A stretch of DNA of 7,250 nucleotides from HGM12669 sp048527645 (GCA_048527645.1 DBGFNI010000097.1:1-7250), one strand, 5' to 3'. Positions 1-6,321 are shown, counted from the stretch's first letter. A program made the numbers and translations. Notes: generated by a model from the sequence alone, not told the origin.

Positions 1-409
1 GCTGTCCAAAGTGATGCTGGGCATGAACACCATTGAGCATGTTGTGGAGCTGGCACAGGAGGGAGACCTGCGCCGGATCGATTTGCAAATCAGCGATTTT
101 TCCGACAGCGACATTTCCCTGCCGCAGAATATGACCGCCTCCAATTTCGGCAAGATCAGCGACGTCGCCACCAAAAGCGATCTCGCGCTGGGCATTTTGA
201 ACATGGTATATGAGACGGTCGGCATGATGAGCGTATTTAACGCCCGACATTATCATATCCGCGACATTGTTCTCACCGGGATGCTGACCAATCAGCCGCT
301 GTGCCGTGAGATTTTTCAGACGCTCAACGACATGTTCGACATGAATTTTGTCATTCCCGCGCATTCTCAATTCGCAACCGTCATCGGCGCAGCCCTGACG
401 GAGATATAA
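1..409 (+). CDS. coaW: Type II pantothenate kinase, C-terminal part (5' end outside window)
   Basis: Phosphorylates pantothenate with ATP, the first step of coenzyme A synthesis, in the cytoplasm. The reading frame is open from base 2, and 135 residues lie in the window; a full enzyme of this family is about 260-300 residues, so roughly half is missing. Recognised from the block TASNFGK at residues 46-51 of the fragment (human PANK has ASSFGK), followed by a helix rich in small residues, the VLTGMLT strand (about 90-96; human VFVGNFLR-like) and a C-terminal FATVIGAAL block matching the family's GA(I/V)GAL ending. Type II enzymes are usual in staphylococci and many Clostridia and are often insensitive to CoA feedback; that is family knowledge and is not visible here. 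The next gene has its own promoter, so this is probably the last gene of its transcript. The ATP-binding N-terminus cannot be checked. Confidence 0.85.
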   Translation, partial: LSKVMLGMNTIEHVVELAQEGDLRRIDLQISDFSDSDISLPQNMTASNFGKISDVATKSDLALGILNMVYETVGMMSVFNARHYHIRDIVLTGMLTNQPLCREIFQTLNDMFDMNFVIPAHSQFATVIGAALTEI

Positions 410-442
410 TCCGGCAAAAGAACCCGCATTGTCAAAACCGAC

Positions 443-515
443 AAAAAATGGCATCTGTTTTTGTGCAAGTATATAAGAATGGCGGGAAAACGCAATCACT
501 TCTTGCCATTTTTTT
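443..515 (+). terminator. Weak terminator-like inverted repeat after coaW
   Basis: AAAAAATGGCA (443-453) is the exact reverse complement of TGCCATTTTTT (504-514), giving an 11-bp stem with a long loop of about 50 nt. A shorter alternative pairs AATGGC (478-483) with GCCATT (505-510), leaving a 21-nt loop and a T run at 509-515. Either form could end the coaW transcript, but the stems are AT-rich or short and much of the T run is used in pairing, so the call is weak. The right arm also contains the -35 box of the next promoter. Confidence 0.35.
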
Positions 516-531
516 CGGTTTGTGCTAAAAT
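503..531 (+). promoter_or_regulatory. Sigma-A type promoter of the substrate-binding protein gene
   Basis: TTGCCA (503-508; one mismatch from TTGACA), a 17-nt spacer, then TAAAAT (526-531). TG at 523-524 is placed one base before the hexamer, as in extended -10 promoters. Initiation would be expected near 538, leaving a leader of about 38 nt before the ATG at 576. This arrangement argues against translation starting at the GTG at 522, which lies within the promoter. Confidence 0.6.
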
Positions 532-559
532 ATATCAGGATATTGATGTCTACTGATTT

Positions 560-565
560 AGGAGG
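560..565 (+). promoter_or_regulatory. Ribosome binding site that fixes the start at 576
   Basis: A perfect AGGAGG lies 10 nt before ATG 576. The frame is open back to 522, but only the 576 start has a Shine-Dalgarno site, and it yields a protein beginning directly with a lipoprotein signal peptide. Confidence 0.75.
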
Positions 566-575
566 AAACAGTCAA

Positions 576-2630
576 ATGAAAAAGTACAAGGGCATCCTTC
601 GCGTGTTGGCGGCCGTACTGTGCGCGGTCATGCTGCTGGGCACACTGACCGGCTGCGGCTCATCCGATGAAAAGGGTGCGTACATAAATATTTATCTGGG
701 TGCGGAAGTGCGCAGCTGGGATCCGGCCATCGGTTTTACCGATTCGGCAGCTGTCAAGTATTTCAGCCTGGTATATGAGGGTCTGACAAAATATGACGAC
801 AACGGCAAGGTGATCAATGCCGATGCAAAAAATATTGAAGTGAAGACCAATTCCGACGGCGAACTGTATATGGAAATTGACATCGACGGCGACTGGAGCG
901 ACGGACGTCCCGTCTCCGCTAACGATTATATTTACTCGTTCAAGCGTATTTTGGATCCCGATTTTTCTTCTCCTGCCAAGTCCCTGCTCTATCCGATCAA
1001 AAATGCACGGAAGATCATCAACGGCGAATGCACCATCGACGATTTGTGCATTTACGCCCCAATGACCAAAACGCTGCAGATTTTCTTTGAAGATCCGAAT
1101 TATGACACCGACAGCTTTTTGGAAAACCTCGCCAGCCTTGCGCTGGTTCCCGTCCGAGAGGACATGGTCGCGGTGTACGACAACTGGGACAAGATTGCCA
1201 TTGACATTCAGACAAACGGGCCGTTCACTGTCAAAACGATGGACACCACCGCCGAGGGCGGCCAACTGATTCTGGAACGAAATAAGTATTATCAAAAAAC
1301 CTCGCACAACATTTTTCTCAACGATTCCGTTTTAACCAAGTACATCACCCCCTACCGTCTGGTTGTCAATTACGGATACAAAGATAAGGAAAGCGACATC
1401 ACCTACGATCAGGTGATGGGTTATGCCGACCGGGAAGAGGCATTTAACTATGACGGCGATTCGGGCGAGGCGATAACCACCTCCGGCGGCGTCACACTGG
1501 ACTCTGCGGACGATCAGATCTTCTATCTGTCCAACCTGCGGGGCGACACCGAGCTCAAAAAGGTAAAGACCTCTGAGCTGATGAGCACATACTGTTATTA
1601 TTTCAACACCAAAAAAGCGCCCTTTGATAAAGCAGAGGTGCGTCAGGCGCTGTCCATGGCGATTGACCGCGAGGCGATTGCCGCTCTGTACTACGGCGCC
1701 GTACCCGCAACCGGATTTGTCCCGCATGCGGTAACGTATTCCAGCCGCAAAAACACCTTCCGCGAGGAGGTCGGCGAGATCCTCAATGTGGCAGGTGATA
1801 TTGACGGCGCAAAGACGCTGCTCAAGAGCGCAGGCGTCTCCTCCGGCTCTTTCACACTGACCTACCGCGACATCAACCGCAACGGCGAGATCGCCGAGGC
1901 AGTAAAGGCAGCATGGGAACAGCTGGGCTTCAAGGTCAAGCTGGAGGGCTTGGATTATGAGGATTATATGCAGCGCATGACGCTGTATGTGGAAGGCGTA
2001 TCCAACGTATTCTCCAAAGAGGTGGAAAACGAGGAAACCGGCCTGAACGAAACCAAATACTATATGGTTGAAAAAGAAGAAGGCAAGCTGATCGATGCAG
2101 ACAGCGCCAGCAAGAACGGCACGGACATCACCGATCAGATCGTCGGAAATAACAGTTATGCGCTTAAGGAAAAATCAGAAGAGCCGAATAGCTACTATGA
2201 TTTCGATGTGATCGGACTGGATTATCAGTCCCTCAATGCAGATCCCTTCTACACGCTGGCTCCGTTTGCACCGGATTACAGCGGCAATGCCGTTATGACC
2301 CAGTACAACGACTATGAATCCCGCACGCATATGACCGGCTATAACAACAGCAAATTCAACGAGCTGATTGATCAGGCATATGCCGCTGCTACCCGTGAAG
2401 AGGCTGCACCGATTCTGGCAGAAGCGGAAAAGCAGCTGCTGCAGGATATGCCGGTATGCCCGGTGATCTTCAACACCGATTCTTATGTGATCGGTTCGGG
2501 ATTGTCCAAGTGCAAGTTCACCACCGCTTACGGCAACCGTGATTTCTCCAAAGCGAAGCTGAAGAACTATATGAACTATTATCCGGCGTCTGAGTTGGAA
2601 CTGCTGAACAACGAAAACGACGAGAAATAA
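576..2630 (+). CDS. ABC transporter substrate-binding lipoprotein, oligopeptide family (SBP family 5, OppA/DppE-like)
   Basis: An extracytoplasmic solute-binding lipoprotein that captures a peptide or related ligand and passes it to an ABC permease. It has 684 residues. Residues 1-26 form a lipoprotein signal peptide: MKKYK, a hydrophobic core, then LTGC with the lipidated Cys at 27. Family 5 features follow in order: VRSWDP with LVYEGLTKYDDNG (45-77), WSDGRPVSANDYIYSFKRILDP (107-128), the NGPF turn (214-217), LERNKYY (233-239) and FNTKKAPFDKAEVRQALSMAID (343-364). It is longer than the usual 530-600 residues. The extra length seems to lie around 265-335 and 475-545, which are rich in Asp, Glu, Asn and Ser. 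It has its own promoter and a strong terminator, and no oppBCDF-like genes are present, so the permease must be elsewhere. The ligand cannot be named; related proteins bind peptides, nickel, pheromones or glycosides. The family is certain, the substrate is unknown. Confidence 0.95.
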   Translation: MKKYKGILRVLAAVLCAVMLLGTLTGCGSSDEKGAYINIYLGAEVRSWDPAIGFTDSAAVKYFSLVYEGLTKYDDNGKVINADAKNIEVKTNSDGELYMEIDIDGDWSDGRPVSANDYIYSFKRILDPDFSSPAKSLLYPIKNARKIINGECTIDDLCIYAPMTKTLQIFFEDPNYDTDSFLENLASLALVPVREDMVAVYDNWDKIAIDIQTNGPFTVKTMDTTAEGGQLILERNKYYQKTSHNIFLNDSVLTKYITPYRLVVNYGYKDKESDITYDQVMGYADREEAFNYDGDSGEAITTSGGVTLDSADDQIFYLSNLRGDTELKKVKTSELMSTYCYYFNTKKAPFDKAEVRQALSMAIDREAIAALYYGAVPATGFVPHAVTYSSRKNTFREEVGEILNVAGDIDGAKTLLKSAGVSSGSFTLTYRDINRNGEIAEAVKAAWEQLGFKVKLEGLDYEDYMQRMTLYVEGVSNVFSKEVENEETGLNETKYYMVEKEEGKLIDADSASKNGTDITDQIVGNNSYALKEKSEEPNSYYDFDVIGLDYQSLNADPFYTLAPFAPDYSGNAVMTQYNDYESRTHMTGYNNSKFNELIDQAYAAATREEAAPILAEAEKQLLQDMPVCPVIFNTDSYVIGSGLSKCKFTTAYGNRDFSKAKLKNYMNYYPASELELLNNENDEK

Positions 2631-2662
2631 TCCTGTGTATACTTTTCAATGAATATTCCCGC

Positions 2663-2696
2663 AAGAGCGGTCACGAAATCCGTGACCGCTCTTTTT
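2663..2696 (+). terminator. Strong intrinsic terminator
   Basis: A perfect 13-bp stem, AAGAGCGGTCACG (2663-2675) with CGTGACCGCTCTT (2681-2693), a 5-nt loop, and a T run continuing to 2696. It lies 33 nt after the stop codon of the substrate-binding protein and should insulate it from the aldehyde dehydrogenase operon. No matching T run follows the hairpin on the other strand, so it works in the + direction only. Confidence 0.93.
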
Positions 2697-2740
2697 CTGC
2701 TTTATGGGAAATATATATTTTTTGCGGGAATGCAGGAAAG

Positions 2741-2754
2741 AAATTGTGCAATTT
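2741..2754. promoter_or_regulatory. Inverted repeat AAATTG-TG-CAATTT upstream of the promoter, possible operator
   Basis: Two 6-bp arms, AAATTG (2741-2746) and CAATTT (2749-2754), separated by two bases. The repeat sits immediately upstream of the -35 region of the aldehyde dehydrogenase promoter, where a dimeric activator or repressor could bind. It is short and AT-rich, and no regulator gene is in the window. Confidence 0.3.
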
Positions 2755-2763
2755 GCATTGACT

Positions 2764-2791
2764 TTGAGCGGGAAATATATTATCATATAAT
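2764..2791 (+). promoter_or_regulatory. Promoter of the aldehyde dehydrogenase/epimerase operon
   Basis: A perfect TATAAT (2786-2791) with TTGAGC (2764-2769) 16 nt upstream. A better -35 word, TTGACT (2758-2763), is 22 nt away and too far for normal use with this -10 box. Initiation near 2798 would give a leader of about 50 nt. The weak -35 match and the nearby repeats suggest a regulated promoter; that is inference. Confidence 0.65.
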
Positions 2792-2847
2792 CAGTAACAA
2801 AAATCTGTATATTCCGCAAAATTTCAAAATGAAAAAGGAGAAAACAC

Positions 2848-4287
2848 ATGAAAATGCTGATCGGAGGACAAAGAACAGATGCCGCAACCGGTGCTGTCTT
2901 TGAAAACAAAAACCCTTACACCGGCGAAATCATCTGCACCGTACCCGTAGGAGAGCAAGCTGATTTTGAGAGAGCCGCCGTTGTTGCACGGAAGGCGCAG
3001 CCGGAATGGGCGAAAACCCCGATTTACATCCGCTCGCAGATCATCAAAAAATTCATCGAACTGGTGCGCCGCGATTTTGACAAAATCGCCGGAACCGTTT
3101 GCGCCGAGGGCGGCAAGGCTATCACCGAAGCACGTGCGGAGCTGGATACGCTGTGTGTCGTGTTTGAATCGTTCACCCAGGCGGCAAACCATCTGCTCGG
3201 CAGCTCCGTTCCCGTTGATTCGGAGGCGCGCACGGTCGGAGATATGATCTTCACCATCCGTGAGCCGATCGGCACCTTTGTCACCATCACACCTTACAAT
3301 TTTCCGGTCGAGCTGTATGCGCACAAGGTCGCACCCGCGCTGATCACCGGAAACGCCGTTATCATCAAGCCCGCCTCCGACACGCCGCTGTCCGCTTATC
3401 TGCTCACCGAGCTGCTTTGGGAAGCAGGCGTTCCGGGTGGCGTGGCACAGCTGATCACCGGCACCGGATCATCCGTTGGAAAATGGCTCGCGCAGACAAA
3501 TCTTGTTGACGGCGTCAGCTTCACCGGCTCCACTGCGGTGGGCAAAAAGCTGATGGAGGGCGGCGCGGCACATTTGCAGCACGTCTTTTTGGAGTTGGGC
3601 GGCAACGACCCGTATGTGGTGTTTGACAGCGCCGACATGGAGGTGGCGGTCAGCCAGGCGATCGGCGGCAGAACCTGGAACGCCGGGCAAACCTGCTGCG
3701 CCAATAAGCGCTTTATCATTCAAAACAGCATCAAGGAAGAATTCACACAAAAGCTGATTGAGGGACTCAAAAAGGTCAAGGTCGGCAATCCCGCCGAGGC
3801 AGACACTACGGTCGGCCCGCTGGTATCCGAAAAGCAAGCAAAGCATGTAATGGAACTGATCGACACCTGCATCGCACAGGGTGCAAAATGCGCGCTGGGC
3901 AACAAGCGCGAAGGCGCCTTTGTCTACCCCACCGTGCTAACCGACGTCACCCCGGAGATGGATGTGGCAAAAGATATGGAGATTTTCGGTCCGGTCTTCC
4001 CCATCATCGGCTTTGACACCTTTGAGGAGGCGGTCGCCATCGCCAATCAAACCAGCTACGGTCTGGCAAGCGGTGTCATCACACAGGATATCAACACCGC
4101 AATGAAATTTGCCAAAGCGGTGCAGGCAGGCACCTGTGTGGTCAACAGCAGCGGCAACTACCGCTCCGTCCATCAGCCCTTCGGCGGCTACAAGGACACC
4201 GGCATCGGCCGCGAGGGCACGATGCACACCCTGTACGAGGTCACACAGGAAAAAACCATCGTTTTGAAAAACGTGTTGGCAGATTGA
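2848..4287 (+). CDS. NAD(P)-dependent aldehyde dehydrogenase
   Basis: A cytoplasmic ALDH-superfamily enzyme that oxidises an aldehyde to its acid; 479 residues, normal for the family. Key residues are present: N151 in TPYNFP (oxyanion hole), K174 in IIKPAS (cofactor), the FTGSTAVG turn (225-232), general base E249 in FLELGGNDP, catalytic C283 in NAGQTCC, and E378/F380 in EIFGPVFP. Residue S177 occupies the place of the Glu in the KPxE motif that holds the adenosine ribose in NAD-specific members. Ser or Thr there is common in NADP-using enzymes such as GabD and GapN, so NADP use is plausible. The overall pattern resembles lactaldehyde, glycolaldehyde or succinate-semialdehyde dehydrogenases, but the substrate cannot be read from sequence. 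The start has AGGAG at 2836-2840, 7 nt upstream; a second ATG at 2854 is less well placed. The gene lies 10 nt before the next and probably shares its transcript, which suggests the aldehyde arises from sugar breakdown. Confidence 0.95.
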   Translation: MKMLIGGQRTDAATGAVFENKNPYTGEIICTVPVGEQADFERAAVVARKAQPEWAKTPIYIRSQIIKKFIELVRRDFDKIAGTVCAEGGKAITEARAELDTLCVVFESFTQAANHLLGSSVPVDSEARTVGDMIFTIREPIGTFVTITPYNFPVELYAHKVAPALITGNAVIIKPASDTPLSAYLLTELLWEAGVPGGVAQLITGTGSSVGKWLAQTNLVDGVSFTGSTAVGKKLMEGGAAHLQHVFLELGGNDPYVVFDSADMEVAVSQAIGGRTWNAGQTCCANKRFIIQNSIKEEFTQKLIEGLKKVKVGNPAEADTTVGPLVSEKQAKHVMELIDTCIAQGAKCALGNKREGAFVYPTVLTDVTPEMDVAKDMEIFGPVFPIIGFDTFEEAVAIANQTSYGLASGVITQDINTAMKFAKAVQAGTCVVNSSGNYRSVHQPFGGYKDTGIGREGTMHTLYEVTQEKTIVLKNVLAD

Positions 4288-4297
4288 GGGCTTACAT

Positions 4298-5332
4298 ATG
4301 GCAAAAGTATTCGGAAAAGAGTATACCCGCCGCGCGCTGCAAGCGCGTGTCGGCTCCATGAAGCAAATCGCCGATGTCCGCTGTGCCACTCTCAATGACG
4401 GCAGAGAAGCGGGAACGGAGATTATTGAGATCACCGCCGGAGGCTTAAGCGCCACGGTGGCGCCCGGCCGCTGCATGGACATCACCAATCTCTCCTGGAA
4501 AGGGACGCCGCTGAATTTCACCGGGAAAAACGGGATTGTTTACGCCGGCTTTGCCGATCCCGCAAACAATCCGCTGCGCAGTGTCAACGGCGGCATGTTC
4601 TACACCTGCGGTCTGACCAATGTCGGCGGCGGGTACGGCGACGACTATTTTCACGGGAGAATCCGGCTCATCCCCGCCGAGCAGGCATACGCCTCGGCTG
4701 ACTGGGAGGGCGAGGAATATGTTCTTCGCTGCGGCGGGACCATGCGGCAAAACGGTGTGTGCTATGAAAATCTGCGTCTGACAAGAGTTGTCGAAACTGC
4801 GCTTGGCTCCAAAGAAATCACCGTGCGGGACACGGTATCAAACGACGGATTTTCCGCGTCTCCGTTTATGATGATGTATCATGTCGTATTCGGTTTTCCC
4901 CTCCTCGACGCAAACGCGCGCATTTACGCGGCGGCAAAAATGGATGAAAATGCCTGCCGCTGCGCCGCACCCACGCCGCAGGGCGATGACAACGGCGGGG
5001 GACTGTTCCCGGTGCTGGCAGACAAGGACGGCAACAGCGTGTACTGTCTGTACAATCCCGACCTCTCGCTGGGGCTTGCGGTCACCTTCTCTGCCAAGGT
5101 CATGCCGTATCTCTCGCAGTGGAAGAGCATGCAGAGCGGCGACTATGCCATGGGGCTGATGCCCGCCAACTGTCACGGCGCCGGCAGACAGACGGAGATC
5201 GACCAAGGGACGCTGCGTTTTCTCGCGCCGGATGAAACGGTACATTCCTTCCTCACCTTCACCGTGCTGGAAGGCGAAGAGGACCTTGCGGAAATCAAAG
5301 AGAGAATCGCACAGTGCGTCTATCCCGCATAA
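4298..5332 (+). CDS. DUF4432 family protein, aldose 1-epimerase (galactose mutarotase)-like
   Basis: A predicted beta-sandwich protein of the galactose-mutarotase fold; 344 residues, typical of the DUF4432 family. Members are annotated as aldose 1-epimerases, but few have been tested. Family blocks seen: APGRCMDI (55-62), GGMFYTCGLTNVG (98-110), HGRI with H119, YHVVFGFPLLD with H195 (194-204), QWKSM (274-278), and GLMPANCHGAGR (286-297). The two histidines fit the usual catalytic or sugar-binding positions. The last block is odd: related proteins, as I recall them, read GLEPxNC, and its Glu would correspond to the catalytic base of GalM; here it is M288. The protein may therefore be an altered enzyme or a binding protein. 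The Shine-Dalgarno site is weak (GAGG at 4286-4289) and overlaps the stop codon of the aldehyde dehydrogenase gene, which fits translational coupling. No signal peptide is seen, so it acts in the cytoplasm. Confidence 0.85.
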   Translation: MAKVFGKEYTRRALQARVGSMKQIADVRCATLNDGREAGTEIIEITAGGLSATVAPGRCMDITNLSWKGTPLNFTGKNGIVYAGFADPANNPLRSVNGGMFYTCGLTNVGGGYGDDYFHGRIRLIPAEQAYASADWEGEEYVLRCGGTMRQNGVCYENLRLTRVVETALGSKEITVRDTVSNDGFSASPFMMMYHVVFGFPLLDANARIYAAAKMDENACRCAAPTPQGDDNGGGLFPVLADKDGNSVYCLYNPDLSLGLAVTFSAKVMPYLSQWKSMQSGDYAMGLMPANCHGAGRQTEIDQGTLRFLAPDETVHSFLTFTVLEGEEDLAEIKERIAQCVYPA

Positions 5333-5354
5333 TCATTTTTTCCGACAGAACCAC

Positions 5355-5383
5355 TTGACAAAGCGGCGCTTCGGTACTACAAT
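5355..5383 (+). promoter_or_regulatory. Strong sigma-A promoter for the split transketolase genes
   Basis: A perfect TTGACA (5355-5360), a 17-nt spacer and TACAAT (5378-5383). Initiation is expected near 5390, giving a leader of about 77 nt that contains a stable hairpin. The promoter starts 22 nt after the epimerase stop. No good terminator separates it from the upstream genes, so the transketolase genes may also be read from the promoter at 2764-2791. Confidence 0.8.
5361..5371. promoter_or_regulatory. Palindrome AAGCG-G-CGCTT in the promoter spacer, possible operator
   Basis: Perfect 5-bp arms around one central G, starting directly after the -35 hexamer. Its core recalls the AAGCGCTT core of LacI/CcpA-type operators but carries one extra central base and lacks well-matched flanks, so it is not a standard cre site. 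A repressor bound here would block RNA polymerase. It may be fortuitous. Confidence 0.28.
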
Positions 5384-5400
5384 CAAAGAGAGAAAAAAGG

Positions 5401-5432
5401 AATTGGAATCGGTCTTCGGATCGGTTCCAATT
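5401..5432 (+). promoter_or_regulatory. Leader hairpin with UUCG tetraloop
   Basis: AATTGGAATCGGTC (5401-5414) pairs over all 14 positions with GATCGGTTCCAATT (5419-5432), with two G-U wobble pairs. The loop is TTCG closed by C-G, the exceptionally stable cUUCGg form. It would begin about 11 nt from the predicted 5' end of the transketolase mRNA. No T run follows it on the + strand, so it is not a + strand terminator. Near-5'-end hairpins often protect mRNA from decay; a regulatory role is also possible. Read on the - strand, the stem is followed after two bases by six T (bases 5398-5393), so it could also stop antisense transcription. Confidence 0.75.
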
Positions 5433-5466
5433 GCCGCGATTTGGCACGAAAGGACACTTTTAAATC

Positions 5467-6321
5467 ATGCTGGAACAACGTCAAATAACAGAATTGCGTC
5501 TGTGGGCAGCCAAACTGCGCCGGACGGTTCTGGAGGAAATTCATTCTGTCGGCATCGGTCATCTGGGAGGAAGTCTCTCTGTTTGTGATCTGTTGGCCGT
5601 TCTCTATTTTGATCAGATGCGTGTTGACCCGCAGCGGCCGAAATGGCCGGATCGGGACCGACTGGTCATGAGCAAGGGGCATGCCGGGCCCGCAGTATAC
5701 GCGTCGCTGGCCCTAAAGGGCTTTTTCCCGAAGGAAGAGCTGGCAACGCTCAATCAGCCGCACACCAATCTCCCCAGCCACTGCGACATGCGCCGCACGC
5801 CGGGCATTGACATGACCACCGGGTCACTGGGTCAGGGCATTTCCTGTGCGATGGGGCTCGCGCTGGCATGCAAGCAGGACGGGCGTGACAGCAAGGTCTA
5901 CTTCGTTTGCGGCGACGGTGAGACGCAGGAGGGGCAGGTCTGGGAGGCGGCGTTGTTCGCCGCGCAAAGAAAGCTCGGCAATGTCATCGGCTTTCTCGAC
6001 TACAACCGTCTGCAAATCGACGGAACCACGGATGAAATCTGTTCTTTGGAGTCCCCCGCGGCAAAATACGAAGCCTTCGGCTGGCATGTGCAGCAAATTG
6101 ACGGGCATGACGTGGCGGCAATTCACAGCGCCGTGTGCGTTGCAAAGCAGATAACAGAGCAGCCCTCCATGATTATCCTCAACACGGTCAAGGGCAAGGG
6201 CGTACCGGAAATTGAGAACAAGCCCTCCAGTCACAACTGCCCGGTTGACGACGCGCTGTACGCAACGGCGGCAAAGCGGTTTGACGAAGAAATCAAAGCA
6301 TTGGAGGAGGCACTTGCATGA
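5467..6321 (+). CDS. Transketolase, N-terminal (thiamine diphosphate-binding PP) subunit
   Basis: The first half of a two-subunit transketolase, which moves a two-carbon ketol unit between sugar phosphates using thiamine diphosphate; 284 residues, normal for the split form. Visible sites: H32 in GHLGGSLS, H72 in SKGHAGPAVYASLA, H105 aligned with E. coli H100, TTGSLGQG (117-124), and the diphosphate/Mg motif GDGE (149-152) ending at N180 in FLDYN, plus H256 near the C-terminus. All expected cofactor residues are present. The start at 5467 is forced on the upstream side by an in-frame TAA at 5461-5463. The ribosome site GAAAGGA (5448-5454) is 12 nt away, rather far, and lies just after the leader hairpin. 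The gene overlaps its partner by ATGA, as expected for subunits made in equal amounts. Dihydroxyacetone synthase-like or apulose-phosphate-type activity is possible instead of the standard reaction. Confidence 0.93.
   Translation: MLEQRQITELRLWAAKLRRTVLEEIHSVGIGHLGGSLSVCDLLAVLYFDQMRVDPQRPKWPDRDRLVMSKGHAGPAVYASLALKGFFPKEELATLNQPHTNLPSHCDMRRTPGIDMTTGSLGQGISCAMGLALACKQDGRDSKVYFVCGDGETQEGQVWEAALFAAQRKLGNVIGFLDYNRLQIDGTTDEICSLESPAAKYEAFGWHVQQIDGHDVAAIHSAVCVAKQITEQPSMIILNTVKGKGVPEIENKPSSHNCPVDDALYATAAKRFDEEIKALEEALA
6303..6310 (+). promoter_or_regulatory. Ribosome binding site and ATGA coupling for the C-terminal subunit
   Basis: GGAGGAGG (6303-6310) lies inside the end of the N-terminal subunit gene, 7 nt before ATG 6318. 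The ATG overlaps the upstream TGA (6319-6321), a classic arrangement for translational coupling of two subunits. Confidence 0.8.

Larger units (their letters stand above)
2652..2820. repeat. Cluster of GCGGGAA(A)TATAT-like motifs around the aldehyde dehydrogenase promoter
   Basis: Similar short motifs recur in both orientations: GCGGGAATATT on the - strand (2652-2662), ATGGGAAATATAT (2704-2716), GCGGGAATG (2724-2732), GCGGGAAATATAT (2768-2780), and a variant lacking one G, TGCGGAATATAC, on the - strand (2807-2818). GGGAAATATAT is identical in the second and fourth copies, 64 bp apart. The 2768-2780 copy overlaps the end of the proposed -35 box and fills the spacer up to the -10 box. A further GCGGGAAAA lies at 482-490, just before the promoter of the preceding gene. 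They could be sites for an unknown regulator, but chance in an AT-rich region is not excluded. Confidence 0.35.

Noticed and set aside
522..575. Upstream GTG extension of the substrate-binding protein frame
   Set aside because: It begins inside the predicted -10 region, has no ribosome site, and would place 18 non-signal residues before a clear lipoprotein signal peptide; ATG 576 has a perfect AGGAGG.
660..1307. 215-codon open frame on the - strand within the lipoprotein gene
   Set aside because: It lies wholly opposite a well-supported gene, shows no recognisable domain and has no promoter or ribosome site that I can see.
2646..2909. Small open frames on both strands (87 and 84 codons) across the region before the aldehyde dehydrogenase
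   Set aside because: They run through the terminator, the promoter and the start of the aldehyde dehydrogenase gene, and the translations look like random AT-rich sequence.
5308..5341. Possible terminator after the epimerase gene (CGCA/TGCG hairpin at 5308-5318 and six T at 5336-5341)
   Set aside because: The stem is only 4 bp, lies inside the coding region and is 17 nt from the T run, too far for an intrinsic terminator.
5390..5466. Riboswitch (for example a thiamine diphosphate element) in the transketolase leader
   Set aside because: The leader is only about 77 nt with one simple hairpin and has none of the conserved bases of the thiamine diphosphate or other known riboswitches that I can recognise.
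5232..5588. 118-codon + strand open frame spanning the end of the epimerase gene, the promoter and the start of the transketolase gene
   Set aside because: It crosses two real genes in another frame and runs through the promoter and leader hairpin, with no domain signal.
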